Shown here piece by piece: positions 1 through 9,300 of a stretch of 13,352 nucleotides of DNA (positions are counted from its first letter, which is position 1; every line of letters starts with the position of its first letter). The notes under the pieces are model-generated. The model had not been told where the DNA came from. It was given only the letters and a program-made list of their open reading frames with translations, and ran no database searches. This DNA comes from Ruminococcus flavefaciens (GTDB taxonomy: Bacteria > Bacillota > Clostridia > Oscillospirales > Ruminococcaceae): contig SFMO01000137.1 of NCBI GenBank assembly GCA_004554385.1, forward strand, positions 1 to 13,352, given 5' to 3'. The position numbers were made by a program, and so were the translations under genes.

Positions 1-1026
1 GTATTTATTAGACTGTTTATCATTCTGCGGATCACCAAAGAATACGAATACACGTCTTATGGATCTTCGGTACTCGAAATCAGTATTGTTGAATTCGTTA
101 TCCCTATCGTCGATGTTAAGATGACGCCTTGCAAACATCTTGTGCTGTTCGTTTACAAGTTTCCCTATATCAGCTGGAATATCCGAGAAATCGCCTGTTA
201 CAAACAGCTTATAGTCAATGTCCAAACCTCTGGTATCAAGTTTCAGCTCCTTTGCGTAAGCAATACCCTGTATCTGATCGGCATTGTCTATTTCTTCTAG
301 ACCTCTGTATCCGAAGAACAGATTTGAGAACAGATATTTGAATTTTACGGATTCCTTGTAGCTTGCCTTAATATCACTGCAAGTGAGGTTGCCCGTTAGT
401 GCAAAGCTTAACTGCGATAAAATCTGACGTATAGTCATTCGCTTATCATTCTCATAAAGATACCGATAGAAAGCTTCTACTGCCGAACTCACTCTGTCCT
501 GATACTTTCTTATCTGAATCACATTGAAGTAAATCGGACATTTACTACATTTGGGACAAGACTCACATTCTTTCCAGAGATCTTCTGAAAGAAGCTTGTT
601 CATAATTTCTCTTGCAAAGCTAACATTATCGACTCTTGCCATGTTTATCATCAAGAACTGACAATCACCAACCGAGATCATCTCATTTGTATTTTCATCG
701 AGCTGATCAAGAAGCTGTGTTTGCAGAGCAATCTTTTCTCTTTCATCAAAAGCAATGCCCTGAGCTTTACACTGTTCTTCTCTTATAAGTTCGAGACATT
801 TGAGTAACGGTCCTGTGTTAGATATGATAATAGATGATTTACCTTTCTTAGGTGCATCAAGAGCTTTTCGGCAAAACGCAATCTGCTTGTTTTCCGGAAG
901 CTCACTCATATCTTTAACAGCATAGAGACTGATACTATCATTATCATATTCCTTTTCAGGTTCAAGTGAAGAGTTTTCGTCAAGGAAACCGAGATCCTGT
1001 AAAATCTGAACGAGAATACTGGTTTT
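1..1026 (-). pseudogene. P-loop ATPase fragment lacking its N-terminus, possibly DptF-like
   Basis: Reading leftward from 1026, one minus-strand frame stays open for 342 codons and runs off the left edge. It starts at Lys-Thr-Ser-Ile-Leu, which looks like the end of a Walker A loop (GxxxxGKT/S) and its following helix, but the glycine-rich half is absent. Upstream in this frame (1027 to about 1090) there is no ATG and a TGA follows, so the gene has lost its head. Visible features are a hydrophobic strand SSIIISNTG, another strand (FLMINMA), and a CxxCxxCxxC cluster followed by Pro-Ile at about 529-570, probably metal-binding. The ATPase core followed by a Cys cluster and CPI..N resembles DptF, the ATPase of phosphorothioate-dependent restriction. 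That assignment is from memory and uncertain; a generic defence-type AAA or STAND ATPase is the alternative. It is AT-richer than the DNA to its right. Coding is well supported, the family is not. Confidence 0.6.
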
Positions 1027-1030
1027 AGCA
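1021..1030. other. Left junction of the recombinase module (putative att half-site)
   Basis: The ATPase reading frame loses family-like sequence here, exactly where its P-loop should be. To the right, base composition rises and the plus strand becomes coding. The boundary sequence GGTTTTAG (1021-1028) resembles GGTTATAG, read inward on the minus strand at the other module edge (3355-3348). The exact crossover base cannot be fixed without an empty-site sequence. Calling it a serine-recombinase attachment site is inference from the neighbouring integrase and the broken gene. Confidence 0.5.
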
Positions 1031-1042
1031 AAGCTCCTGCAT

Positions 1043-1189
1043 ATGACAGAGGGTACGCTCCGGTGCAGACCTATGGATATTCAGTTCGCCGTGTGCAAGC
1101 GGTATGCTGATAACTGGGGCTGTGATACTTACACGATGCAGCATGAGCTGAAAGATGCTATGATGCTGACAACAAAACCTGAAACCTAA
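1043..1189 (+). CDS. Small ORF or 3' fragment at the element end, unknown
   Basis: A plus-strand frame codes 48 residues from ATG 1043 to TAA 1187-1189. It contains RPMDIQFAVCKRYADNWGCD and a Tyr-Thr-Met-Gln-His-Glu-Leu stretch, which reads as a plausible small helical protein. No ribosome binding site precedes the ATG, and the frame stays open leftward across the junction at about 1027. It may therefore be the 3' tail of a gene whose 5' part lay on the far side of the attachment site, for example across the joint of a circular form. I do not recognise the family. The minus-strand frame opposite it looks like a shadow. Confidence 0.35.
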   Translation: MTEGTLRCRPMDIQFAVCKRYADNWGCDTYTMQHELKDAMMLTTKPET

Positions 1190-1211
1190 CATAAAATGAT
1201 AGCTGTGATAT

Positions 1212-1230
1212 GGGACGGCTCTGCCGTTCC
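1212..1230. repeat. Short hairpin upstream of the 81-residue gene
   Basis: GGGACGG and CCGTTCC form a 7-bp stem (one G-T pair) around the 5-base loop CTCTG. No T-run follows on the plus strand, so it is not a convincing terminator. It lies in the 140-bp gap between the small ORF fragment and the 81-residue gene and could be part of a leader or a recombinase-binding arm. Confidence 0.3.
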
Positions 1231-1330
1231 GCACGGCTGTCATCATAAGACAACAAAGAGGGGCAGATAGAGAAAGCGATCCCCTCGCTCTATAAGCGTA
1301 GAGAAAGAGAAGCTAAAGGAGTAACAAGCT

Positions 1331-1576
1331 ATGAATAATAACAACACTGCCGCAGACAGAGAGAAGGCAGTAAATGGCAAGACAATGCAGGCAATGAACG
1401 AGCAGTATAAAAACTGCAAAACCGAAAGACGTGAGTACCAGGTCGGTAAAGAGAGATGTGTTATCGTCCGGCACTTCTGCGGTGATAAAGACCTCAGTGA
1501 AGTGCTGTATCGCAACGCTTTTGAAAGAGCGTTTTCCGAAGTTATGGCGATGAACCGCAAATCTCAGACAACCTGA
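1331..1576 (+). CDS. 81-residue recombinase-associated small protein (TnpW-like?)
   Basis: The start is supported by AAAGGAG at 1315-1321, nine bases before the ATG. The first half is polar and charged. The second half, from about residue 34, has the pattern YxVG...C.IVRHF.GDKDLSEVL followed by an amphipathic helix. That resembles the small conserved ORFs found just before serine recombinases in Firmicutes mobile elements, some of which are annotated TnpW. The resemblance is from memory and no function is established. It shares orientation with the recombinase 96 bp downstream, which has its own promoter. A role as an accessory factor or regulator of excision is only a guess from position. 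Confidence 0.6.
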   Translation: MNNNNTAADREKAVNGKTMQAMNEQYKNCKTERREYQVGKERCVIVRHFCGDKDLSEVLYRNAFERAFSEVMAMNRKSQTT

Positions 1577-1595
1577 AAAAATTTTCCGTAAGTAC

Positions 1596-1624
1596 TTGCT
1601 TTTTTCGGCATTGCGCGCTATACT
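1596..1624 (+). promoter_or_regulatory. Sigma-A-type promoter for the serine recombinase
   Basis: TTGCTT (1596-1601) and TATACT (1619-1624) are separated by 17 bp, the optimal spacing for a vegetative promoter. Transcription would begin near 1631, leaving a leader of about 40 bases. AGAGGAG (1660-1666) is the ribosome binding site, five bases before the ATG at 1672. The recombinase can thus be expressed independently of the 81-residue gene. Confidence 0.6.
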
Positions 1625-1671
1625 ATTTACTGTAATGTTGATTAAAGCTGCTTTGGAAGAGAGGAGTAGTA

Positions 1672-3300
1672 ATGATACCAAAGCAGACTGAATACAAGGT
1701 GGGAATGTATCTCCGCCTTTCAAACGAGGACGAGAGAGCCGGAGAGTCTCTCTCGATTGAGAATCAGCGTAAGATTCTCACCAACTACATCAGCGAACAG
1801 GGCTGGACACTCTATGATGAGTACGTCGATGACGGAATTTCTGGCACTACGTTTGATCGCCCAGGTGTGCAGAGAATGCTTGACGATGCCAAGAACGGCA
1901 GGATCAACCTGATACTCTGCAAGGATCTGAGCCGTTTCGGGCGTAATTATATCCAGGTAGGTCAATACACGGACTACATATTCCCGATGTATAATATCCG
2001 TTTTATTGCACTGACCGATAATGTTGATACAGCTAATTCGGAAAGCACGGGAATGGATATGATGCCAATAATGAATGTCTTTAACGAATGGCACGCCGCC
2101 AATACTTCCAAGAAGCTGAGAGCTGTTATCAACTCAAATGCAAAAGCCGGAAAGTATCGCACAACATACTGTGCTTACGGATATTTCAAAGGCGATGATG
2201 AGAAGAACACTCCTGTTATTGATCCGCAGGCTGCACCTGTTGTCCGCCGCATCTTTGAGATGAGGGCAGAAGGCAAGAAGCCTAAACAGATCGCTGATGC
2301 ACTTAATGCAGAACAGATACCAACACCTATGGACTATCTGTATCAGCGTGAAAACAAGGTAAATCCCCACGCTTCAGTACATCTCTGGAGTTCTTCGATA
2401 GTACTTCGTATTCTCGGCAATCCGATCTATATCGGTACGCTTGCACTGATGAAAACAACTACGGTGAGCTATAAGAATCACAAGAGGATACGCAAGGATT
2501 CATCTGAATGGCTTATGCGTGAAAACAATCATGAGCCTATCGTTCCGATGGAGCTATGGGAAAAAGTCCGTGAGATCGAGGCTTCGGTGAGCCGTGGCAA
2601 GCGAGACAAGATCGGTGAGTTAGCTCCGCTTTCGGGACTTCTGTACTGTGATAGCTGTGGGAGCAAAATGCGTCAGGTCGGTTCAGCCAACCGCAAGTAT
2701 ATGGCTTATATGTGCGGTTATCATAATCGCTTCGGCAAGGGCTGTTGTACGACACATTATATCCGCCGCCCGCTGATTGAGCAGTATATCCTTATGGATA
2801 TTCAGGATATGATCGAGAAAGCCGCTGACGAGGAAAAGGCAAAGGAAGAATTTCTGAAGCGCAAGCACGGTGTGCTTGATGCTCAGAACAGTTCCGATAA
2901 AAAGCGTATGCAGAAAGCTACAAGCCGTATTGCAGAGCTTGACAACCTGATCCAGACCGTCTATGAAGATAAGGTCATCGGTAAGATTCCCGAAGAAGTA
3001 TGTATCAGCCTGCTTGAAAAGTATCAGGCTGAAAAGAAGTCTTTGCAGGCTGAGTGTGCTGAATACAAGAAACGCTCCGAAATGCAGCAGCAGGACGAAA
3101 AGGACGTTGACGAATTTATTTCCCGTCTGAAAAGCTATGCAGGAGCGACTGAGCTTACACGCCAGATGTGCCTTGACCTTATCGAATATGTGACCGTAGA
3201 TGATCTCAACAAGGACGATAAGAGCCGTCCGAGAGAGATTCACATCTATTACAAGCTCATCGACAAAGAGCTTGACAACAAACATAATGCCCTGATGTGA
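1672..3300 (+). CDS. Large serine recombinase (site-specific integrase/transposase)
   Basis: A 542-residue protein that cuts and rejoins DNA through a phosphoserine link to integrate and excise the element. The resolvase/invertase catalytic domain spans about residues 8-150, with nucleophile Ser17 in the YLRLSNED motif and the DLSRFGRN arginine motif at 85-92. The recombinase domain spans about 165-305 (the CAYGY region through the GNPIYIG motif). A zinc ribbon follows at about 320-365, with Cys326, Cys329, Cys348 and Cys358 or Cys359 as likely ligands. A Lys/Glu-rich coiled coil lies at about 405-475, as in large serine integrases. Length and domain order are complete, so the enzyme looks active. 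The group resembles Tn4451 TnpX-type recombinases of clostridial elements. It is transcribed toward the minus-strand operon and ends 13 bp from that operon's last stop. Promoter 1596-1624; ribosome binding site AGAGGAG. Confidence 0.95.
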   Translation: MIPKQTEYKVGMYLRLSNEDERAGESLSIENQRKILTNYISEQGWTLYDEYVDDGISGTTFDRPGVQRMLDDAKNGRINLILCKDLSRFGRNYIQVGQYTDYIFPMYNIRFIALTDNVDTANSESTGMDMMPIMNVFNEWHAANTSKKLRAVINSNAKAGKYRTTYCAYGYFKGDDEKNTPVIDPQAAPVVRRIFEMRAEGKKPKQIADALNAEQIPTPMDYLYQRENKVNPHASVHLWSSSIVLRILGNPIYIGTLALMKTTTVSYKNHKRIRKDSSEWLMRENNHEPIVPMELWEKVREIEASVSRGKRDKIGELAPLSGLLYCDSCGSKMRQVGSANRKYMAYMCGYHNRFGKGCCTTHYIRRPLIEQYILMDIQDMIEKAADEEKAKEEFLKRKHGVLDAQNSSDKKRMQKATSRIAELDNLIQTVYEDKVIGKIPEEVCISLLEKYQAEKKSLQAECAEYKKRSEMQQQDEKDVDEFISRLKSYAGATELTRQMCLDLIEYVTVDDLNKDDKSRPREIHIYYKLIDKELDNKHNALM

Positions 3301-3310
3301 TTATCAGGGC
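3289..3310. terminator. Hairpin between convergent genes, likely bidirectional terminator
   Basis: GCCCTGAT (3289-3296) pairs perfectly with ATCAGGGC (3303-3310) around a six-base loop. The hairpin contains the recombinase stop codon. It is followed on the plus strand by AATTATTT, and on the minus strand by ATTATGTTTGTT, so it could end transcription from both sides. Both T-tracts are interrupted, so termination strength is uncertain. Confidence 0.6.
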
Positions 3311-3312
3311 AA

Positions 3313-6300
3313 TTATTTGAAAACGCTTTTATATCCATTTTGTCGTTCTATAACCGTGGGGCTTGTATAAAACGCATCATTTACCGTTGAACGTGCCTGA
3401 GCGTATTCCTGCGGAGTCAGCAATTCAGAAAGTTTCTTATACTCTGCGGCCCACTTCTCGTCATTCTTATCAAAAGCCTTAGCCAAAGCACCCCAGCCGA
3501 CATATTTCGACAGGGTTTCCTTTTCCTCAGCCGTTGCAGGACGCTTTTCCGCTTCAAGTGTTTTCAGCGTTCTGATCGCATCTACATTGGCACGGAACTT
3601 TGTCTTAGCACCGCCGTCACCGAGGTTATCATCGGTGATCGTGAAGTTATCGCCCTTATCGGGAGTCGGTGCAGGAGTGGTGCTTTCTTCTGCAACAGGT
3701 TCATCAACACTGACAACCTCTGCTGTAATAGTCTCACGCTCCGGCTCTTTGGTACGCTCAAAGCTGTCAATGAAATGAAAGCTCATGAGCATATCGCCGT
3801 TATCAAGCCGAGATGTCAGCTCGTCGCCGTCAAAGCTCCAGTTCTTTGCTCGGTCAAACTCCATGTGTAGGTCTTTGCCCGTAGGTTCGCCATTTTCATC
3901 GAGTTTTCTGGAAGTAAAATCAACGGTGCTTACACCCGTGACGATTCTGCGTTCTCCGATACACTCAGGACGGAGATGATCGGTGATCTCAAACATCATT
4001 CCCGGCTTGATAGCCTTTTTGAGCTGTGAAAGGTTCTTTACATCGGGAATATCTGGCTTTTCTGTTTCGGGTGTAACCTCAGCAACAGGCTCAGGCTTCA
4101 TAGGCGCAGACTGCTCCTTTTCGGGTTCAGCCCTGCCGATATATTCATACATTCCGCTGTTCAGGAGCTTATCGTAGGAGATATTCTCCGTGATAGCAAA
4201 ACCGCCGCTTTCACGTTGAATAGTGCAATCGTCCGTATAGAACGGGAGAGCACCCGTCAGCGAAACAACCTCAGAAATCTCTCCAGTAATCTTGTGACGA
4301 AATCGGTCACCGACCGTGGCGGTATGGGGAGACTGCACCTCAGTGGACTGCTCTGCTTTGAGCGCCGCCCTCTCTGCTTTCTGTTCAGCCGAAAGGTAGG
4401 TATCGTCCCTGAGCCGTGATTCGGTCATGGTCGCAACATTATACCACGAATGACGGAATTTCTCACCATTCTCAAAGGAGAACGTCAGCCCCTTGCTGTC
4501 ATAATCAACGAGCGAAATATTGCCCTCACCGCTGTGACCGCCCGTGCCGTATTCTTTTTTCAGAAAATCAGCCAACTGCTGTACAGTCGGGTGATTTTCT
4601 TCATAGAAGTCCTGCACACGGAGCTTTCCGTGAACGAATCCTGTTCCACGGTCAATCTCAGCGGCTAAGGCTTCATAGACCTGAACACCGTCAACTACCG
4701 GACCTTTGGAAAACTCGGATTTTGATTTTTCCTTTTCAGTATTTGTAGCAGTCAGCGGTTCGGAATCGCCAAATAAAGAAAGCTGTTCGCCCTCAATATC
4801 GTGCTTCTCCCAAAACGGCACATCATCTTGCTCATTTCGCTGAATTTCGTCAATGACTGTTTCATCGGTAAACAGAGGTTTATCAATATCCGCAGTATCC
4901 TGGGCAGGTGTCTCCACCGCAGAAGCATCATTAATGCGCATAACACCCAGCTCATAAGCAAGCAAGTCAAGCTCTGACGTATGATTCTCATAGGTATCAA
5001 TGGAAATGATACCCTCAGCGTGATCCACGATAACAGTCGCACCGAGGGAAAGTGCCTTGTCCTTGATCTCGTCAAGGCTTTCAACATCGCCCTTATATTT
5101 CAGCGTAACATACGGTACATCATCGACAGGAGCAGAAGTATCGGAAATATCGGCGGCATCGCTCATAAGGTCAACCGTCTGTTCGTCTTTTGCGGTATGC
5201 CTGTCGATAAGCTCATCGGGAACGGAAACAAGGTCAGAGAAATCAAGCCCTGTCAGACCATTCTCGATCATATCTTCGATACTGTCATACTGCTCCGTAT
5301 TATAGACCTCGCCGTCAAATTTGTATGTGATCTTGAAGTCCACAAGGTCAGCCGTTACCTGAATGGGCAGCTCATCGTCTGTCAGCGTAGTAAACGCAAG
5401 CCCGATATTGTGCAGATCGGAGAAATCAGCGCCGTCATGGTATTCCGCTTCACAGAAATCGTTAATTAGCCATTTTGCCTTATCAAGTGGAGTTTCAAAG
5501 GTACGCTGGAAATCCATTATCTCCACGGGTTTGTCGGGGTTATGCTCAAGCATCGCCACTTGCAGGAGTTTCGGAAAAGTGGACAGCTCACGGTACGGCT
5601 CGATCTCCATTTTATCGCCACGGTTATAGATACCGCAGACAGGTTCTCCGCCGTAGTACAATTCACCGATCTTATCACCGTCAGCGATAGCCAGTTTCCA
5701 AGTGCCGCCCTCTGTCTCCGCTGATTCGCAGTCCGTGCCGAAAAACTTGTCAACGACCTGTTGCAGAGTTTGGAGCTTCTCAGTCTCACGCTTCGGAGAA
5801 TTAAGCTCAAAAGCCTGTTCGATAAGTACAGAATATCCTGCTTCTCTCAGTTTTGCAGAATACTCGTCTTTGACATGATCGGGGAAACCGACCATAGGAG
5901 AACCGTTCTTTGACAGCATACGCAGTCCAAGGACTTCCGCACCGATCTCCGCATTTTTTCCATACATCTCATAAAAGTCACCGACTTTACGCAGGGAGAC
6001 TGGTCCGTTATCTTTCGGCTCTGCCTTTTCGGGAGCATCGACCACAGGGGCAGACTTCTCAGCCTTAGACAGAATCTCAAAGCCCTTTTCCTCTATATCC
6101 TGCTGCCAGCCATCATAGGCAAGCACATCGGAAGCGCTGAGCAGAATACCGCCGTAATCGGGAGCATCGAGGTCTTTCATCTTTATACGGTCAGGGCTGA
6201 TCTCCTCGATCTCACGGCGAGCGCCGTCATACATAATAATGTCACCAACAGCAAGATCAGACACCTTGGCTGTTTCGGGTTTTTCCTCAGCAACCGCAAT

Positions 6301-9300
6301 GTCATCATAAGTGCGAATCGAGTACTGTTCCTTGAAATCGTCAAGGATACGCTGTTCTTCGACTGTCAGCTCAGAATGTGCTTCAAGGAAAGGAACAAAC
6401 ACATCAAGTGTGTGCTTCGCTCTTTCCTGATACTCCGGCTGATTGAACGGATGCTGCGTATAGCCGAGGATACCCTCATTGTAGGTGCGGATATGGTCTA
6501 TCAGCGAACCGCCGCCCGTGCCTTTGCCGTCACCAATATCAAAGCGACCGTCATAGTTGAACTCCTCGCCGTTGATAACAGCAGTGATCGTGAAGTCCGT
6601 TTTTTTATACCAGCCTGCTTTCAGCTCAGGGATATTGCGCTCCGAGTGCTGCTTTTCATCGAGGTACTCAAGAACTGCATTGCCGAGTGCAAAACTGCAA
6701 TCGGGGTGTGCAAGAGCAAAATCGTGAACGATGTCGCTTTCGCTAACCCATTCATCGCCGTCACCCTTTCCGAAATGGAATGTAAGGCTGTCAGGCTTTT
6801 TTTCGGGCTGTTCAGCTTCAAAGGTCACATTATACTTTTCCTTTGCGATGATAGCAAACGCCTTTTCGGTCTGCACTTCATCACCGAGAATATCATAGAG
6901 AGCTTTCTTGATACGGTTGAGCTTCGGGAGATTATCGCCCTTTTCCCAATCCGCCATAGCAGCGCCGTCAAATGCCGTGAGAAGATCGCTGATCCTTTCA
7001 TCGGATATATCGGGAATAGCCTCCTGCATATCATCACGAACCCACCAAAAAGCGAGATCGTCAAATTCCTCATGGATACGGTCAATGAAAGCCTGTCCGA
7101 TCTCCTCAAAAGAAACCAAACGCTCCATACCGCTGAAACTGCAATTATATCCGTCCTCAGTCCTCTCCAAATGCAGAGAGTGACGGAGATTCTCAGCATA
7201 GTAATAGGTGCGGTCAGACATTTTGCCGTCCTCAAAGACGAACTCAATGTCAGAAGCAGTACCGCCCTCTAACAGTCCGAGAGCAAGCTCCTTGCGAATA
7301 TCATCACCGTCATGGTAACGCCGGGCGAGGTCATAGAACGCAGGCTCACTGAGGTGATACCCGAAAGCCGCCTTATCGCTGGGCTTATGCTTATCAAGAT
7401 ACCCACGCTCAAACATCGGATACGCCATGTCCTCCCACTCATCGGAGGAAGGGGTACGCTCCGCAATGAACTTTGCAAGGTCAGCCTGGGAGAATAAAAC
7501 TTCTTCCTCTGTCGGCACTCTGTTTGCGTTCTCCCTGTCGATAACAGCCTGCTTATGGGCAGTCAGGAAGTCAGCAACATCAGACTCCTGCAAAGCATTG
7601 TGCAGAATCTCATCATACGCCTGAATATCCTCAGCCGTGAAAGTCTCGTCAATGCTGTCGATTTGACCTCTTGTCACATCACCGACAAACATAGCGGTAA
7701 TAGCGGTCCTCTGTTCATCTGAGAAATCGTGCTGAGAAAAGAAATCGGAAAGCTCGATACTGCGGTCAAAACTTGACTTTGCTTCAAGCATATCATTCAG
7801 TTTGGAGTTTTCGCCATATCTTTCAGCCGGAGCCTGAGCGATATACGCATTGACAAGCGAGAGCATTTCACCGAACTGAGCTTCATCATATCTGCGGTCA
7901 AAGAAGTCTGCAAGATTCAGCTTCATATCCTCAACGGCAAGGCGATGAACTATGGGAGAAAGTGCGACATTCTGCTCCATTGTCAGACCGAGGTCAGCCA
8001 TATTGCGAAGCATACCGACCTCACGGACAGCATTCTCCAATGCTCTATGGAAAGCAGAGGCGTTCTCCTTATCGACCGAAAAGGCTACCTTGCCGTCACG
8101 GGAAACTGCATGATAGTTTACGCTTGTCTCCAAAAACGGCTTGACCTCTCCGAACTGTTCAGGTGTGAGCTTACTCATATAATAATGAGTATCACGGTTT
8201 GCACGATAGTCACGGTTGCCGACTTCCTGCGCCTTATCGGGACTTGCAAACTGCTTACGCATATTGATAACTTCGTCCCTGATATTGCGGACTGCAAAAA
8301 GGTCAGCATGACTTACTGTCAGCGTACCCTTGCCGGACGGATAAACTCTGCCCGAAAACTGCATACCGCGCTTTGACATGATCTCCGCCATTTTCAGAAC
8401 TAAATCACGGTCAGCCGAAAGATACTCTTTCTGCGGGATATAGCGATACTCCGCTGAACCGAAGATGTTTTTTTCGGGCGGAGAATATGGTCTGTTTGAT
8501 TTGTTCGGTACAAGATCGGGAGTGCCTGAAATCTGCCTGAACCACTCCATATCTTTATCATTGATCGCCATAACGATGGAATTATCACGGGCATAGGCAT
8601 AGTAGTTTATGCCCGAATTATCAAGCTGTTCCTGCAATCTTGCAAAATCCGCAGCCTGAATCGTCACAAGGCTCTTATCTCTGTTATCTGTTGCCTTGTG
8701 CCACATTTGGTTGCCGTATGTAATAAGGTCAGCCACGCTGTCAACCTCCTTCTTTTCAGTCTCTTGTTCTACAACTTTTGGAATACCCCTGAGCATATCA
8801 TTCCAGTCTTTATATGTATCTGGAGTGATGATACGCTTCATATCGGGATACTGCTCCTGCAATCGCTGGGCAAATTCATTGCCTGCGGTATCATTATCGG
8901 AGCATAAAAATACGTTCTCAGGAGCGATATTATGACGGAGCATCGTATCAAGGACGATATTCGGCTTCACGCCCATCATGGAAACAAGCCTGCAATCGGT
9001 CAGCTCTTTATCGTGCATTTGCAGATAAGAGAGCATATCAATAGCCGACTCAAAGAAAAAAGCCTTTTCGCCCGAACCGCGCACAACCTCAAAGCCGTGA
9101 CCGCCTGCCGCTCCTGTTGCGATTCCTTTGAATTTATGTTCTGTTGATGTGCCGACCTTTTCCGCACCAATCACTTTGCCCTGATCGTCATAATACTTGA
9201 AAAGCACATTGCCTGTCTTTTCTTCTTGAGAGATAACGCCTTTCTTTACAAGTGCGGAAAGCATATCATAGTCAAGTCCTCTGGTCTTGCACAGATACGC

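Noticed and set aside
1212..1230. Hairpin considered as an intrinsic terminator for the small ORF
   Set aside because: No run of T follows the stem on either strand, so it is listed only as a short hairpin.
1243..1723. Overlapping minus-strand frames of 105 and 136 codons
   Set aside because: They cross the recombinase promoter and ribosome binding site, have low-complexity Leu/Ser/Phe composition and no start signals.
2683..3285. 200-codon minus-strand open frame
   Set aside because: It lies opposite the zinc ribbon and coiled coil of the serine recombinase, which is unambiguous on the plus strand.
6376..7272. 298-codon plus-strand open frame
   Set aside because: It lies opposite the polyvalent gene, has no ribosome binding site and gives a Cys/Ile/Leu-rich sequence without domains. 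The minus-strand frame has clear domain motifs across the same region.
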